A stretch of 64,000 nt of DNA from Chloroflexota bacterium (GTDB lineage: Bacteria > Chloroflexota > Dehalococcoidia > Lucifugimonadales > UBA3495). The DNA lies in assembly GCA_009837355.1 (NCBI GenBank), contig VXTR01000061.1, positions 1 to 64,000 on the forward strand, read 5' to 3'. The position numbers were made by a program, and so were the translations under genes. Of the stretch, positions 1-7,893 are shown one piece after another. Positions within the stretch are counted from its first letter, which is position 1, and every line of letters begins with the position of its first letter. The notes beneath the pieces were generated by a model. That model searched no databases. It saw only the letters and a program-made list of their open reading frames with translations, and was not told the DNA's origin.

Positions 1-948
1 GGACGGAGGCGCGTCCAGGTAGTCGAAGGCTTCTTCGGCGACGCGGGCGCAGATGTCGGACGAGATGCTGCAGACGGGGGTGTCCTCGTCCACCACCAGC
101 AGGCGATGGGTGCGGCGCACGGAATCCAGCACGTGGTCGTAGTCGATGGGGGACACGCTGAGCAGGTCGATGACCTCGGCGTTGACGCCCTCCTTGGCCA
201 GCTCCTCGGCGGCTTCCACGGCCACCCAGGTCATCTTGCTGATGCCGACCAGGGTGATGTCGGAGCCGGGGCGGACGGTGCGGGCCTTGCCCAGGGGCAG
301 GGTGTACATTTCCTCGGGCACGGGGCAGGTGTCGCCGTAGAGTCCCTTGTGCTCGAAAAAGACCACGGGGTCGTCGTCGCGGATGGCCGAGAGCAGCAGG
401 CCCTTGGCGGTGTAGGCGTCGGAGGGGCAGACGCCCTTGAGGCCGGGGATGTGGCTGAACAGGGAGTAGAAGGACTCGGAATGCTGGGCCGCGCTGCCGA
501 AGCCGGCGCCGATGCGGGTCAGCATGACGAAGGGCACCTTGACCTGACCGCCGAACATATAGCGCATCTTGGCGGCGTTGTTGAGGAGCTGGTCCATGCA
601 GACGCCGATGAAGTCCACAAACATCAGCTCGGCGACGGCGCGCATACCGGTGGAGGCGGCGCCGATGGCGGTGCCGACGAAGGCGGCTTCGGACAGGGGG
701 GTGTCCAGCACGCGCTCGTTGCCGAACTCCTGGATGAGGCCGCGGGTGGTGCGGAAAGCGCCGCCCCAGGCGTCAACGATGCCCAGGTGCTCACGGCCGG
801 CGCCGCCGGCGATTTCCTCGCCCATGATGATGACGGTTTCGTCGCGGCGCATTTCCTGGATCAGGGCTTCGTTGATGGCCTCGCGGGTCTGGAGTTCGCG
901 GGTTTCGCCCGGCGGGGGCAGCATGGGGGTTTCAACCATGGTGGTCAT
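1..948 (-). CDS. pdhB: Pyruvate/acetoin dehydrogenase E1 component, beta subunit (3' end outside window)
   Basis: Beta subunit of a thiamine-diphosphate 2-oxoacid dehydrogenase E1, which forms an alpha2beta2 enzyme that decarboxylates pyruvate, acetoin or a branched-chain 2-oxoacid. The reading frame stays open from an ATG at 948 to base 1 (316 codons), so only roughly the last ten residues are missing compared with the usual length near 325. Typical family segments are readable: REAINEALIQEM near the N-terminus, VIIMGEEI, then TPLSEAAFVGTAIG and AELMFVDFIGVCMDQL. An AGGAGG lies about nine bases before the ATG. It follows the alpha subunit after 43 bases on the same strand, so the two form an operon. 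No E2 or E3 gene is inside the window. The substrate cannot be decided from sequence alone. Confidence 0.93.
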   Translation of the reverse strand, partial: MTTMVETPMLPPPGETRELQTREAINEALIQEMRRDETVIIMGEEIAGGAGREHLGIVDAWGGAFRTTRGLIQEFGNERVLDTPLSEAAFVGTAIGAASTGMRAVAELMFVDFIGVCMDQLLNNAAKMRYMFGGQVKVPFVMLTRIGAGFGSAAQHSESFYSLFSHIPGLKGVCPSDAYTAKGLLLSAIRDDDPVVFFEHKGLYGDTCPVPEEMYTLPLGKARTVRPGSDITLVGISKMTWVAVEAAEELAKEGVNAEVIDLLSVSPIDYDHVLDSVRRTHRLLVVDEDTPVCSISSDICARVAEEAFDYLDAPPS

Positions 949-991
949 ATTTTCAGCCTCCTAAGGGAGTGATGGACACGGGGCCGTTGGG

Positions 992-2002
992 CTACACGGA
1001 CATATTGGCGCCGCGGCGCATCATGTCCACCGGGTAGTCGGCGTACACGTCCTCGTAGATTTCGTGAGGTTCGGGGAGGGGGCTGGCGTCGGCGAAGGCG
1101 ACCGCGTCTTCCATCAGCTGCCTGGCCTCTTCGTCCATCCGGTCCAGCTCTGCGGCGGTGATGAGGTTGCCCTGGGCGGACATGTGATTGCGGAAGGTGA
1201 GCAGGGGGTCGCGGGCGCGCCAGTGGTCTTCCTCTTCCTTGGTGCGGTAGGTGAGGGGGTTGTCGAAGACGGTGTGGCCGTAGTAGCGGTAGGTGCGGGC
1301 TTCCAGCAGGGCGGGGCCGTCGCCGGCGCGAGCGCGGGACACGGCTTCGCCGGCGGCTTCGTACACGGCGAGCACGTCCATGCCGTCCACGTGGAAGCCG
1401 GGCATATCGTAGGCAGCGGCGCGGTCAGCCACGTTGGCGACGGAGAGGCCATACTCAACGGGCGTGGATTCGGCGTAGCCGTTGTTTTCGCAGCAGAAGA
1501 TGACGGGCAGTTTCCACACAGAGGCGAGGTTCATGCACTCGTGGAGGACGCCCTGGTTGGCGCCGCCGTCGCCGAAGAAGGCCACGGCGACGCGGCCCAG
1601 CTTCTGTATCTTGGAGGTCAACGCTGCGCCGACGGCCAGGGGGACGCTGCCGGCGACGATGCCGTTGGTGCCCAGCATTCCTTTGCTCATATCGGCGATG
1701 TGCATGGAGCCGCCCTTGCCCTTGTTGGGGCCGTGGCTGCGGCCGAACAGCTCGGCCATCATCAGCTTGGGGTCAACGCCCTTGGCGATGCAGTGGCCGT
1801 GGCCGCGGTGAGTGCTGCCGATGTAGTCGTCATCGGAAAGATGGGCGCAGACGCCGGTGGGTACGGCTTCTTGGCCGACGGAGGAGTGAACGGAGGCGGA
1901 CATACCGCGCTGTCCGGTTTCGGGGACGCCGCGTTCCTCGAAGTGGCGGATGGTGGTCATGGTGCGGTAGAGTTTCAGCAAGGTGTCGCGGTCGAGTTCC
2001 AT
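992..2002 (-). CDS. pdhA: Pyruvate/acetoin dehydrogenase E1 component, alpha subunit
   Basis: Thiamine-diphosphate-binding alpha subunit partner of the downstream beta subunit. The 336 residues match the family length. The ThDP/Mg motif is visible as GDG at residues 144-146 and NN at 173-174, the spacing expected for this cofactor. HRGHGHCIAKG (65-75) and the GKGGSMHI segment (96-102) are also family hallmarks, the latter typical of acetoin/pyruvate E1 alpha of the PdhA/AcoA group. The start is an ATG with an AAGGAG about nine bases upstream. A TATAAT-like -10 element lies about 43 bases before the start, just downstream of a hairpin with a T tract. Acetoin, pyruvate or branched-chain 2-oxoacids are all possible substrates. 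Confidence 0.94.
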   Translation of the reverse strand: MELDRDTLLKLYRTMTTIRHFEERGVPETGQRGMSASVHSSVGQEAVPTGVCAHLSDDDYIGSTHRGHGHCIAKGVDPKLMMAELFGRSHGPNKGKGGSMHIADMSKGMLGTNGIVAGSVPLAVGAALTSKIQKLGRVAVAFFGDGGANQGVLHECMNLASVWKLPVIFCCENNGYAESTPVEYGLSVANVADRAAAYDMPGFHVDGMDVLAVYEAAGEAVSRARAGDGPALLEARTYRYYGHTVFDNPLTYRTKEEEDHWRARDPLLTFRNHMSAQGNLITAAELDRMDEEARQLMEDAVAFADASPLPEPHEIYEDVYADYPVDMMRRGANMSV

Positions 2003-2045
2003 GGCAACGCGCTCCTTATGGGGTTGAGGGCGGTGAGATGAGGCA

Positions 2046-2051
2046 ATTATA
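2046..2051 (-). promoter_or_regulatory. Probable -10 element (TATAAT) for the E1 alpha/beta operon
   Basis: On the minus strand a perfect TATAAT sits 44 bases before the E1 alpha start codon. No good -35 hexamer is found 16-18 bases upstream; that position falls within a hairpin. The assignment rests on the -10 match alone. Confidence 0.4.
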
Positions 2052-2053
2052 CG

Positions 2054-2077
2054 AAAAACCGGCGGGGAATGCGCCGG
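2054..2077 (-). terminator. Terminator-like hairpin in the leader of the E1 operon
   Basis: On the minus strand, CCGGCG and CGCCGG flank a 7-base loop and are followed directly by five Ts. It has the shape of an intrinsic terminator but lies upstream of, not after, a minus-strand gene. It could stop antisense transcription or act in a leader. The stem is short (6 bp). Confidence 0.35.
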
Positions 2078-2137
2078 CTTGGGGATGGGTCAATAGTAGC
2101 ACGGGGCAATGGGGTGTCAAGGCAGGGCGATGGTAGA

Positions 2138-2167
2138 TTGACCATGCCCTCGCCAGCTTCTTATCAT
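2138..2167 (+). promoter_or_regulatory. Possible sigma-70 promoter of the nuclease gene
   Basis: TTGACC (2138-2143), an 18-base spacer and TATCAT (2162-2167). The predicted transcription start would fall at or just before the AGGAGG ribosome site (2174-2179), giving a very short leader, so the call is tentative. Confidence 0.3.
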
Positions 2168-2184
2168 CCACACAGGAGGATTTT

Positions 2185-4101
2185 ATGGGTATTGAGGCGC
2201 TGACGCATCGGGATGACGGCTCGGCGGTGGCCGTTCCCGAATCTCGGGACGACTGGCAGCAATGGGTGAGCGCCGGACGCACTCGGAACTGGATGCTGAA
2301 GGACCCGCTGATCGACTGGCTGCAAGCGCACGGCGCGAACCACGGCTACCGGCCCGAACGGGAAACGAACCGCTACGATAAAAACCTTGACTTTCTGGAG
2401 TTCATTTTTGAACAAGGCCGGAAGTTTGAAGAAGGAGTACTGCGGCTGCTGCGGGAGCGATACGAAGTAGTGACAGTTGCCGAGGACACCCGTCGCGATA
2501 CTCGTCGGCTGGAAAAGGCCGAGGCGACTTTCGCCGCGATGCAGCAAGGAGCGCCCGTCATCTACCAGGGCGTGCTGTGGGACGCCGAAAACCGGAACTA
2601 CGGCTCGCCGGACTTCCTGGTGCGCAGCGACGCGCTGCGGGAGCTGTTTCCCGACGACATTTCGGAGTCCGACGCCGCGGTGTCCGCGCCCGACCTGGGG
2701 GCGGATGGCTGGCACTACCGGGTGGTGGATACCAAGTTCACGACGTTGCATTTCAACGCGAGCGGCGCCGGGCTTACGGACTCCAGCTATCCGGCATATA
2801 AGGCTCAGCTGTATATCTACAACCGGATGCTGGGGCGTTTGCAGGGCTATCTGCCGCCGCAATCGCACCTGCTGGGACGGGGCTGGCAGTACCGCAGCAG
2901 AGGGGTTGATTACCGGGGCGATAGCGCGCTGGAAAGGCTGGCTCCGATTGAGCAGGACGGCAACGTTGCCGCCGGCGTGTCCATCGCCAGCGCGGTGGAG
3001 GATGCCTTGACGTGGGTGCGGCGCGTGCGTACCGAAGGAGCGGACTGGGAGATTGTGCCTACGCCATCAATGCCGGAACTGTACCCCAATATGAGCAATT
3101 CGGACGATGGCGACATGATGATGGCAAGTGAGCAGGCCGAACCGGAGGATGAATCTGCGGATGATGGGGCAGAACTGCACTGGCAGAGCGTCAAGAAGTG
3201 GCTGGCCGACGAGCTGAAAGAGTTGACGGCGCTGTGGCGGGTAGGAATCGCCGGACGCGAACGGGCGCACGACGCCGGCATCTATCGCTGGGACGATCCG
3301 CAAATTACTGCCGAGATGGTGATAACGCGCGGCGCGGGAACCTACGGCCCGGTCCTGGAGCAACTGCTGGCGGTGAACGTCGACGACGGGCCGCTGATTC
3401 TGCCGGCGCGGATTGAGCAGACCAGGGACGAATGGCACGAAACGGCGGGCCTGGAGTTCTTCGTGGATTTCGAGTTTTGCAGCGACTTGAACGATGACTT
3501 TACGAATCTACCGGAAAAGGGCGGGCAGCCGCTTATCTTCATGATCGGCTGCGGCCATCTTGAAAACGGGGAATGGCGGTTCAGGTCGTTCATAACCGAC
3601 CGATTGTGTGAAGGGGAAGAGCTGCGCATCATCCGGGAGTGGGTTGCCTATATGGAGTCCGTTCGCGCGGGACTGGACCCGGGAAACCCCGCGCCGCGTA
3701 TTTTTCACTGGTCTCCCGCCGAGGTCAGCGCGCTGGATACCGGCTACAACTCGGCCAGGGCGCGACACGGGGAGCAGGGAGACTGGCCGGAACTGAACTG
3801 GTTTGATTTCTGGCGTTCCGTGATGCAAAAGGAACCCATAACGGTGAAGTCTGCTTTTGGGTTCGGCCTGAAAGCCGTGACCACGGCCATGCGCTCCCAC
3901 GGCTGGATTGAGACCGACTGGGCGGACAGTCCGGTTGATGGCTTGGGCGCGATGGTGGGCGCGTGGCGGTGCGACGCGGAAGCGCGCGAAAAGGGAGTAT
4001 CAATGGCCACCCGGCCGCTCATGGCCGATATTGCCGCCTACAACCAAGTGGACTGCAAGGCGATGATGGAGATAGTCCGTTACCTGCGACGCCATCATTA
4101 G
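2185..4101 (+). CDS. Predicted RecB-like (PD-(D/E)xK) nuclease fused to an RNase H-fold exonuclease-like domain (TM0106-like)
   Basis: A 638-residue protein with two nuclease-type regions. N-terminal part: a Cas4/RecB-like core with E83 in QGRKFEEGV, a PD pair at 142-143 in GSPDFLV, and D182-x-K184 in VVDTKF, which together make the PD-(D/E)xK signature. C-terminal part: VDFEF gives D428-x-E430, and a final YNQVDCK gives Y619 and D623, the layout of RNase H-fold/DEDD-type domains in TM0106-family predicted nucleases. The middle (about 300-340) is acidic and probably a linker. An ideal AGGAGG lies six bases before the ATG. It stands alone between two minus-strand genes, so context gives no pathway. 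A role in DNA repair or foreign-DNA processing is inference; the fold assignment is fairly secure. Confidence 0.8.
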   Translation: MGIEALTHRDDGSAVAVPESRDDWQQWVSAGRTRNWMLKDPLIDWLQAHGANHGYRPERETNRYDKNLDFLEFIFEQGRKFEEGVLRLLRERYEVVTVAEDTRRDTRRLEKAEATFAAMQQGAPVIYQGVLWDAENRNYGSPDFLVRSDALRELFPDDISESDAAVSAPDLGADGWHYRVVDTKFTTLHFNASGAGLTDSSYPAYKAQLYIYNRMLGRLQGYLPPQSHLLGRGWQYRSRGVDYRGDSALERLAPIEQDGNVAAGVSIASAVEDALTWVRRVRTEGADWEIVPTPSMPELYPNMSNSDDGDMMMASEQAEPEDESADDGAELHWQSVKKWLADELKELTALWRVGIAGRERAHDAGIYRWDDPQITAEMVITRGAGTYGPVLEQLLAVNVDDGPLILPARIEQTRDEWHETAGLEFFVDFEFCSDLNDDFTNLPEKGGQPLIFMIGCGHLENGEWRFRSFITDRLCEGEELRIIREWVAYMESVRAGLDPGNPAPRIFHWSPAEVSALDTGYNSARARHGEQGDWPELNWFDFWRSVMQKEPITVKSAFGFGLKAVTTAMRSHGWIETDWADSPVDGLGAMVGAWRCDAEAREKGVSMATRPLMADIAAYNQVDCKAMMEIVRYLRRHH

Positions 4102-4144
4102 ACGCGGGGAATCACCGGAGCCGCCGTGAACAGCCGGGCGGACG

Positions 4145-5389
4145 CTATGCCGGCGCAGGCGCGTCAGGCTTGCGCAGGGGGATGGCAATGACAATGATGG
4201 CGGTGAGCAAGGTGAGGATGCCGGCGTAGTAGAAGACGGCGCCGTAACTATCGAACTGCTCGATAATCGCCGAGGCCAGGAAAGGCGAGCCGATGCCGAT
4301 GACGCCGTTGATGCCGAAGAGCAGCCCGATGGCGGTAGCTTCCGCGCCCCGACCCACGTAGTCGAGCACCGACGCCTGGATAATCTGGTGCAGGGCGAAG
4401 CTGAACAGGCCCAGGCCGGCGAGGACGGGGATCAGCAGCAGCGTGTCGCCCACGCTGACCACCACCATGGCAAGGGCGGCGGCGGCGAAGAATCCGGGCA
4501 CCAGCACCGCCTTGCGGCCCCAGCGGTCGGACAGCCAACCCAGTACCGGGGCGGACACGATACCCATGCCGGTGAGCAAGGCATAGTAGGAACCGGCTTG
4601 CAGGGTGGACATCTCCAGGGTCTCGCGCAGGTAGAAGGGAGTCCAGTTGAACAGCGCGTTGAGCCCGATGCCGCGGAGCAGCGCCGCCAGGATCAGGGCC
4701 ATGACCACCGGATTGCGCAGCAGCGTCAACGCGTTGGCGAACTGGTGTGCCAGGCTGTTGCCGGCAATGCCGGCGTTTTCCCGGCCCAGGCTCCGCAGCG
4801 ACCACCAGACGAACAACGCCATGAACACGGCCAAGCCAGCATAAATGAAGAAGATATGCCGCCAAATCAGGAATCCCACGCCGAGCAAAGCTCCGGCCAC
4901 CACCGGCCCGGTTACATTTCCGATGTTGGAACCAAACCCGTGCATCGAGATGGCGAAGCCCCGACGCTCGGGGAATCGCTGGGAGATGGCGGCGGCGGAA
5001 GGCAGATGCCACAGAGAACCGGGGATCGACAGGAACAGTACGGCCAGGACGACGACCGCGAAAGTCGGCGAAATGCCGATGGCGGCGAAGGTGACGGCGT
5101 GGCCCAGCATACAGGCGGTCAGGATAAGGCCCCAGTAGGCCCTGAGGTAGTCGGTGAGGGGTCCGCCGCCCAGGCTGGTGGCGCTGGAGCCGGCCTGGCG
5201 CACGGCGAAGAGGATGGCGGTTTGGAAGTTGCCCAGGCCCATAGCCGCCGCAATCTCGGTAACCAGCAGGGGAAATCCCTGGTCGAACATATGGGACAGG
5301 CCGTGCCCTATGGAAAGGCTGCTGAGGATGAAAACCCGGTTGCCCTTGATGTCCGGGTTTTCCGGCGCGGCCGGCGTGGCTGCTTGCAA
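4145..5389 (-). CDS. Major facilitator superfamily transporter
   Basis: Polytopic membrane protein with about twelve hydrophobic helices and the cytoplasmic loop motif GWLSDRWGRKAV between helices 8 and 9. The substrate cannot be predicted; the general look is of a drug or metabolite exporter/importer. The open frame continues upstream to 5812, but that extension overlaps the zinc-ribbon gene on the other strand and looks non-coding. I place the start at a TTG (5389-5387) preceded by GGGGG, giving 414 residues, the usual MFS length. No ATG occurs in the N-terminal region before the first helix. Oddly, a dispersed palindrome (5521-5550) lies in the divergent intergenic space. Confidence 0.85.
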   Translation of the reverse strand: MQAATPAAPENPDIKGNRVFILSSLSIGHGLSHMFDQGFPLLVTEIAAAMGLGNFQTAILFAVRQAGSSATSLGGGPLTDYLRAYWGLILTACMLGHAVTFAAIGISPTFAVVVLAVLFLSIPGSLWHLPSAAAISQRFPERRGFAISMHGFGSNIGNVTGPVVAGALLGVGFLIWRHIFFIYAGLAVFMALFVWWSLRSLGRENAGIAGNSLAHQFANALTLLRNPVVMALILAALLRGIGLNALFNWTPFYLRETLEMSTLQAGSYYALLTGMGIVSAPVLGWLSDRWGRKAVLVPGFFAAAALAMVVVSVGDTLLLIPVLAGLGLFSFALHQIIQASVLDYVGRGAEATAIGLLFGINGVIGIGSPFLASAIIEQFDSYGAVFYYAGILTLLTAIIVIAIPLRKPDAPAPA

Positions 5390-5520
5390 AAGTCCCCCTG
5401 CGGCGGGAATAAGGGTTCGCTGATTGTAGCGGCGTGGTAGGGCAGAGGCAAGGGTGAGAGACGGGCGTCTTGACGCTGGGGCAGGCCGGCGGTATAGTCG
5501 CGTTATCAAGAGTTCAGCGA

Positions 5521-5550
5521 CTGGATTCTCGCTTCCACGGGAGTGACGGT
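5521..5550. repeat. Dispersed palindromic repeat, family A, degenerate copy
   Basis: CTGGATTCTCG...CGGGAGTGACGG is a diverged, G-U-paired version of the GGATTCCCGC...GCGGGAATGA palindrome also seen near 44176 and 49326. It lies between the divergent MFS and zinc-ribbon genes. Confidence 0.45.
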
Positions 5551-5569
5551 CTTTGATGGAGTGTGCGCT

Positions 5570-5815
5570 ATGCCGATTTATGAATATGCCTGCCCCACCT
5601 GCGGGTACAAGTTTGAGAAGTTGCAGTCCATGTCGGCCACCGGCGCAGACTGCCCGATATGCGAGCAGCCGGCCAAACGAGCCATTTCGGTGTTTGCGGC
5701 GGTGAGCAAGGGCGACAGTTTCGCCAGCGACATGGCGGATATGGGCGGTTCGCCGATGCCGGCCCCGGTGGGCGCCGGTCACAGCCATGGCGGTTTCTGC
5801 GGATGCGGCCATTGA
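5570..5815 (+). CDS. FmdB-family zinc-ribbon protein
   Basis: Small 81-residue protein beginning MPIYEYACPTCGYKFEKLQ, the classic FmdB/CxxC_CxxC_SSSS start. Four cysteines, C8/C11 and C28/C31, would bind one zinc. The tail is rich in Gly, His and Cys (GHSHGGFCGCGH), which could bind a further metal. I chose the ATG at 5570 over an earlier in-frame codon at 5543, because family members start at MP-x-Y-E-Y and a GGAG lies eight bases upstream. The family is suspected to regulate transcription or protein interactions, but the function is unknown. It is followed by a strong hairpin at 5845-5866. Confidence 0.88.
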   Translation: MPIYEYACPTCGYKFEKLQSMSATGADCPICEQPAKRAISVFAAVSKGDSFASDMADMGGSPMPAPVGAGHSHGGFCGCGH

Positions 5816-5844
5816 CCGACAGCATCATCCAACGACACTGAGCG

Positions 5845-5866
5845 GGGGCGCATAGCAATGCGCCCC
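5845..5866. repeat. Perfect inverted repeat (9-bp stem) downstream of the zinc-ribbon gene
   Basis: GGGGCGCAT and ATGCGCCCC flank a four-base AGCA loop. There is no T tract on either side, so it is not a standard intrinsic terminator. It shares an AGGGGCG-type end with the hairpin at 61141-61173 and may be a dispersed palindrome. Confidence 0.6.
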
Positions 5867-5957
5867 TAAGCATTTCTGCGGCCCAATTGATTCCCCAGGA
5901 CGATTTATTGTAATATCCCGGCGATTGCAAAACACTGTATCTGGGAGTGATTTCAGA

Positions 5958-7361
5958 GTGACGAACCAGATTCTGCCTACGCTGCTCCCGATAGCCGGGT
6001 GGGAGCCGCAGAGGGCCAAAGCTGTTGAGTTCTCGGGTGGCGCCGATCCGATACTGCCCACTCCGTTTCGCATCGGCGAGGCGGCAGCGGCCAGCCTGGC
6101 TGCGGTGGGTCTGGCCGTTTCCGACCTGTGGGAACTGCGCACGGGACGCCGGCAGGAAGTCGCCGTTGACGCACGACGGGCCACGGCCTCGTTGCGGAGC
6201 AGCCGCTACCTGACGCTGAACGACGCGCCGGCAGCCGGCGAGCGTCCCTCGGTGATGGGCGTGTACCCGGCCAAAAACGGGCGCTGGAGCTATCTGCACT
6301 GCAATTTCCCCAATCACCGGGAGGCTGCGCTGGGCGTGCTGGGCGTGGAGGAAGACCGGGAGGCTGTGCGTCGGGCGGTGGCCCAATGGGACGCGCTGGA
6401 ACTGGAGGAGGCCATTATCGCCGCCAACGGGGCCGGCGGGATGGTGCGCTCCATGGCCGAGTGGGCGCAGCATCCCCAGTCTGCAGCGGTGGCCTCTCTG
6501 CCCCTGATGGAAATCGAGCGCATTGGCGACTGCCCGCCGCAGCCGCTGCCGGAGGGAGACCGGCCCCTGTCCGGGATTCGCGTACTCGACCTGACCCGTG
6601 TACTGGCCGGGCCCACCTGCGCCCGCACCCTGGCGGAACACGGGGCGGACGTGATGAAGGTTAGCGCCAAACACTTGCCCAGCAGCCGTTCTCAGGAATA
6701 CGACACCGGCCACGGTAAGCTGTCCACTCATCTGGACTTGCGGGAAGAGCAGGAGGTTGAAACGCTGCGCCGCCTGGTGCGGGAGGCCGACGTTTTCTCG
6801 CAGGGCTATCGTCCGGGAACGTTGGCGCGTCGGGGATTGTCGCCACAGGACCTGGCCAGCTTGCGGCCGGGGATCGTGTACGTCTCGCTATCGGCTTTTG
6901 GCCGAGTGGGCCCATGGGCGGAACGGCGCGGATTTGACACAGTGGTGCAGACGGTAAGCGGAATTACCGACCGGCAGGGACAGTTGTTTCCCGGAGCCGA
7001 ACCCGGGCCGCAGTTCTATCCCGTTTCGGCCATTGATTACCTTACCGGGTACCTGATGGCCTTCGGGGCGATGCTGGCGCTGGGCCGGCGGGCGCGGGAA
7101 GGAGGCAGCTGGCTGGTTCGAATCTCGCTGGCGCAGGTCGGCAAATGGCTGGTGGAACAGGGCCAGGCGCCGGAACCGGAACTGAGGGACGTGCCGGCAG
7201 AGTTCGACGCTGCTGAAATCAAGAGTTGGTCAACGACCAGCGACGTGCCTGAGGGTCGGCTGGGACACCTGGCGCCGACGCTGCAGTTGTCGGAGACGCA
7301 GCCCTACTGGGCCAGGCCGACGGTTCCTCTGGGCTACCACGACCCGGTCTGGCCGGAGTAG
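5958..7361 (+). CDS. CaiB/BaiF (class III) CoA-transferase family protein with an extra N-terminal half
   Basis: 467 residues from a GTG at 5958, chosen because GGGAG lies ten bases upstream; a TTG at 5925 is the alternative. Residues about 205-450 carry the full CaiB/BaiF pattern: SGIRVLDLTRVLAGP, the GYRPGTL segment, VYVSLSAFG-x-x-GPW, then GFDTVVQ with D327 at the catalytic aspartate position that forms the acyl/CoA anhydride in formyl-CoA transferase. Residues 1-200 resemble the C-terminal part of the same family, so the order looks permuted or like a fused pair of partial domains. Such proteins move CoA between carboxylic acids without ATP. The acceptor is unknown. It sits alone upstream of the signalling operon, about 120 bases away. 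Confidence 0.85.
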   Translation: MTNQILPTLLPIAGWEPQRAKAVEFSGGADPILPTPFRIGEAAAASLAAVGLAVSDLWELRTGRRQEVAVDARRATASLRSSRYLTLNDAPAAGERPSVMGVYPAKNGRWSYLHCNFPNHREAALGVLGVEEDREAVRRAVAQWDALELEEAIIAANGAGGMVRSMAEWAQHPQSAAVASLPLMEIERIGDCPPQPLPEGDRPLSGIRVLDLTRVLAGPTCARTLAEHGADVMKVSAKHLPSSRSQEYDTGHGKLSTHLDLREEQEVETLRRLVREADVFSQGYRPGTLARRGLSPQDLASLRPGIVYVSLSAFGRVGPWAERRGFDTVVQTVSGITDRQGQLFPGAEPGPQFYPVSAIDYLTGYLMAFGAMLALGRRAREGGSWLVRISLAQVGKWLVEQGQAPEPELRDVPAEFDAAEIKSWSTTSDVPEGRLGHLAPTLQLSETQPYWARPTVPLGYHDPVWPE

Positions 7362-7484
7362 GCGGCGGCGTTGCGCTCGTTGCCATGCCGGGCACTGTAC
7401 AGGAGTGTAAATCCGCCGTAAAATGGCGGCCACCGTGCAGGGGCTTTGGCGCCTCACGAGTAAAATCAAAATGAGGGCGAAATC

Positions 7485-7823
7485 ATGCCGATTGAAGTCA
7501 ACAGAGATAGTGGAACTCTGATTATCCAGACCGAGGAACGCGTTGACAGCGCCAACGCGCAGACGTTCTACCAGGAATTGGAGTCCGCCATAGACTCCGA
7601 AGACCGTGCGGTAGTCATGGATATGGAACGTCTATCGTACATCAGTAGTGCGGGTCTGCGAGTGATTCTGCAGACGGCGCGGAAGTTGCAGCAGCAGAAC
7701 GCGAAGTTTGCGATCTGTTCGCTGACGGGGACGGTGCGCGAGGTGTTCGAAATCAGCGGGTTCGACCGGGTGATCGATATTCACTCTTCCCAAGCGGAAG
7801 CGGTAGCGGCGGTCAACGGGTAA
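7485..7823 (+). CDS. STAS-domain anti-anti-sigma factor (SpoIIAA/RsbV-like)
   Basis: A 112-residue single STAS domain. YISSAGLRV (52-60) is the family's phosphorylation loop; alignment to SpoIIAA puts the phospho-acceptor at S55. Proteins of this type release a sigma factor (or another target) by binding the RsbW-like kinase when unphosphorylated; the kinase inactivates them and a PP2C phosphatase restores them. Both partners are encoded just downstream (9064-9477 and 7894-9054), so the whole partner-switching cycle is present. The start ATG has GAGGG nine bases upstream. No sigma factor gene is in the window, so the final target is unknown. Confidence 0.92.
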   Translation: MPIEVNRDSGTLIIQTEERVDSANAQTFYQELESAIDSEDRAVVMDMERLSYISSAGLRVILQTARKLQQQNAKFAICSLTGTVREVFEISGFDRVIDIHSSQAEAVAAVNG

Positions 7824-7893
7824 AAACGGGCGCGTTTTGCGGCGCCCGGGAGCAACGTCGCTACTGATGCGGGATATTGCGGAGGATGGAGCC

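Noticed and set aside
106-972. Long plus-strand open frame with Gly/His/Asp-rich product
   Set aside because: It is the antisense shadow of the E1 beta subunit, which has clear family sequence and a ribosome site.
5390-5812. N-terminal extension of the MFS gene
   Set aside because: It overlaps the zinc-ribbon gene on the other strand, reads through a palindromic repeat and has no transporter likeness.
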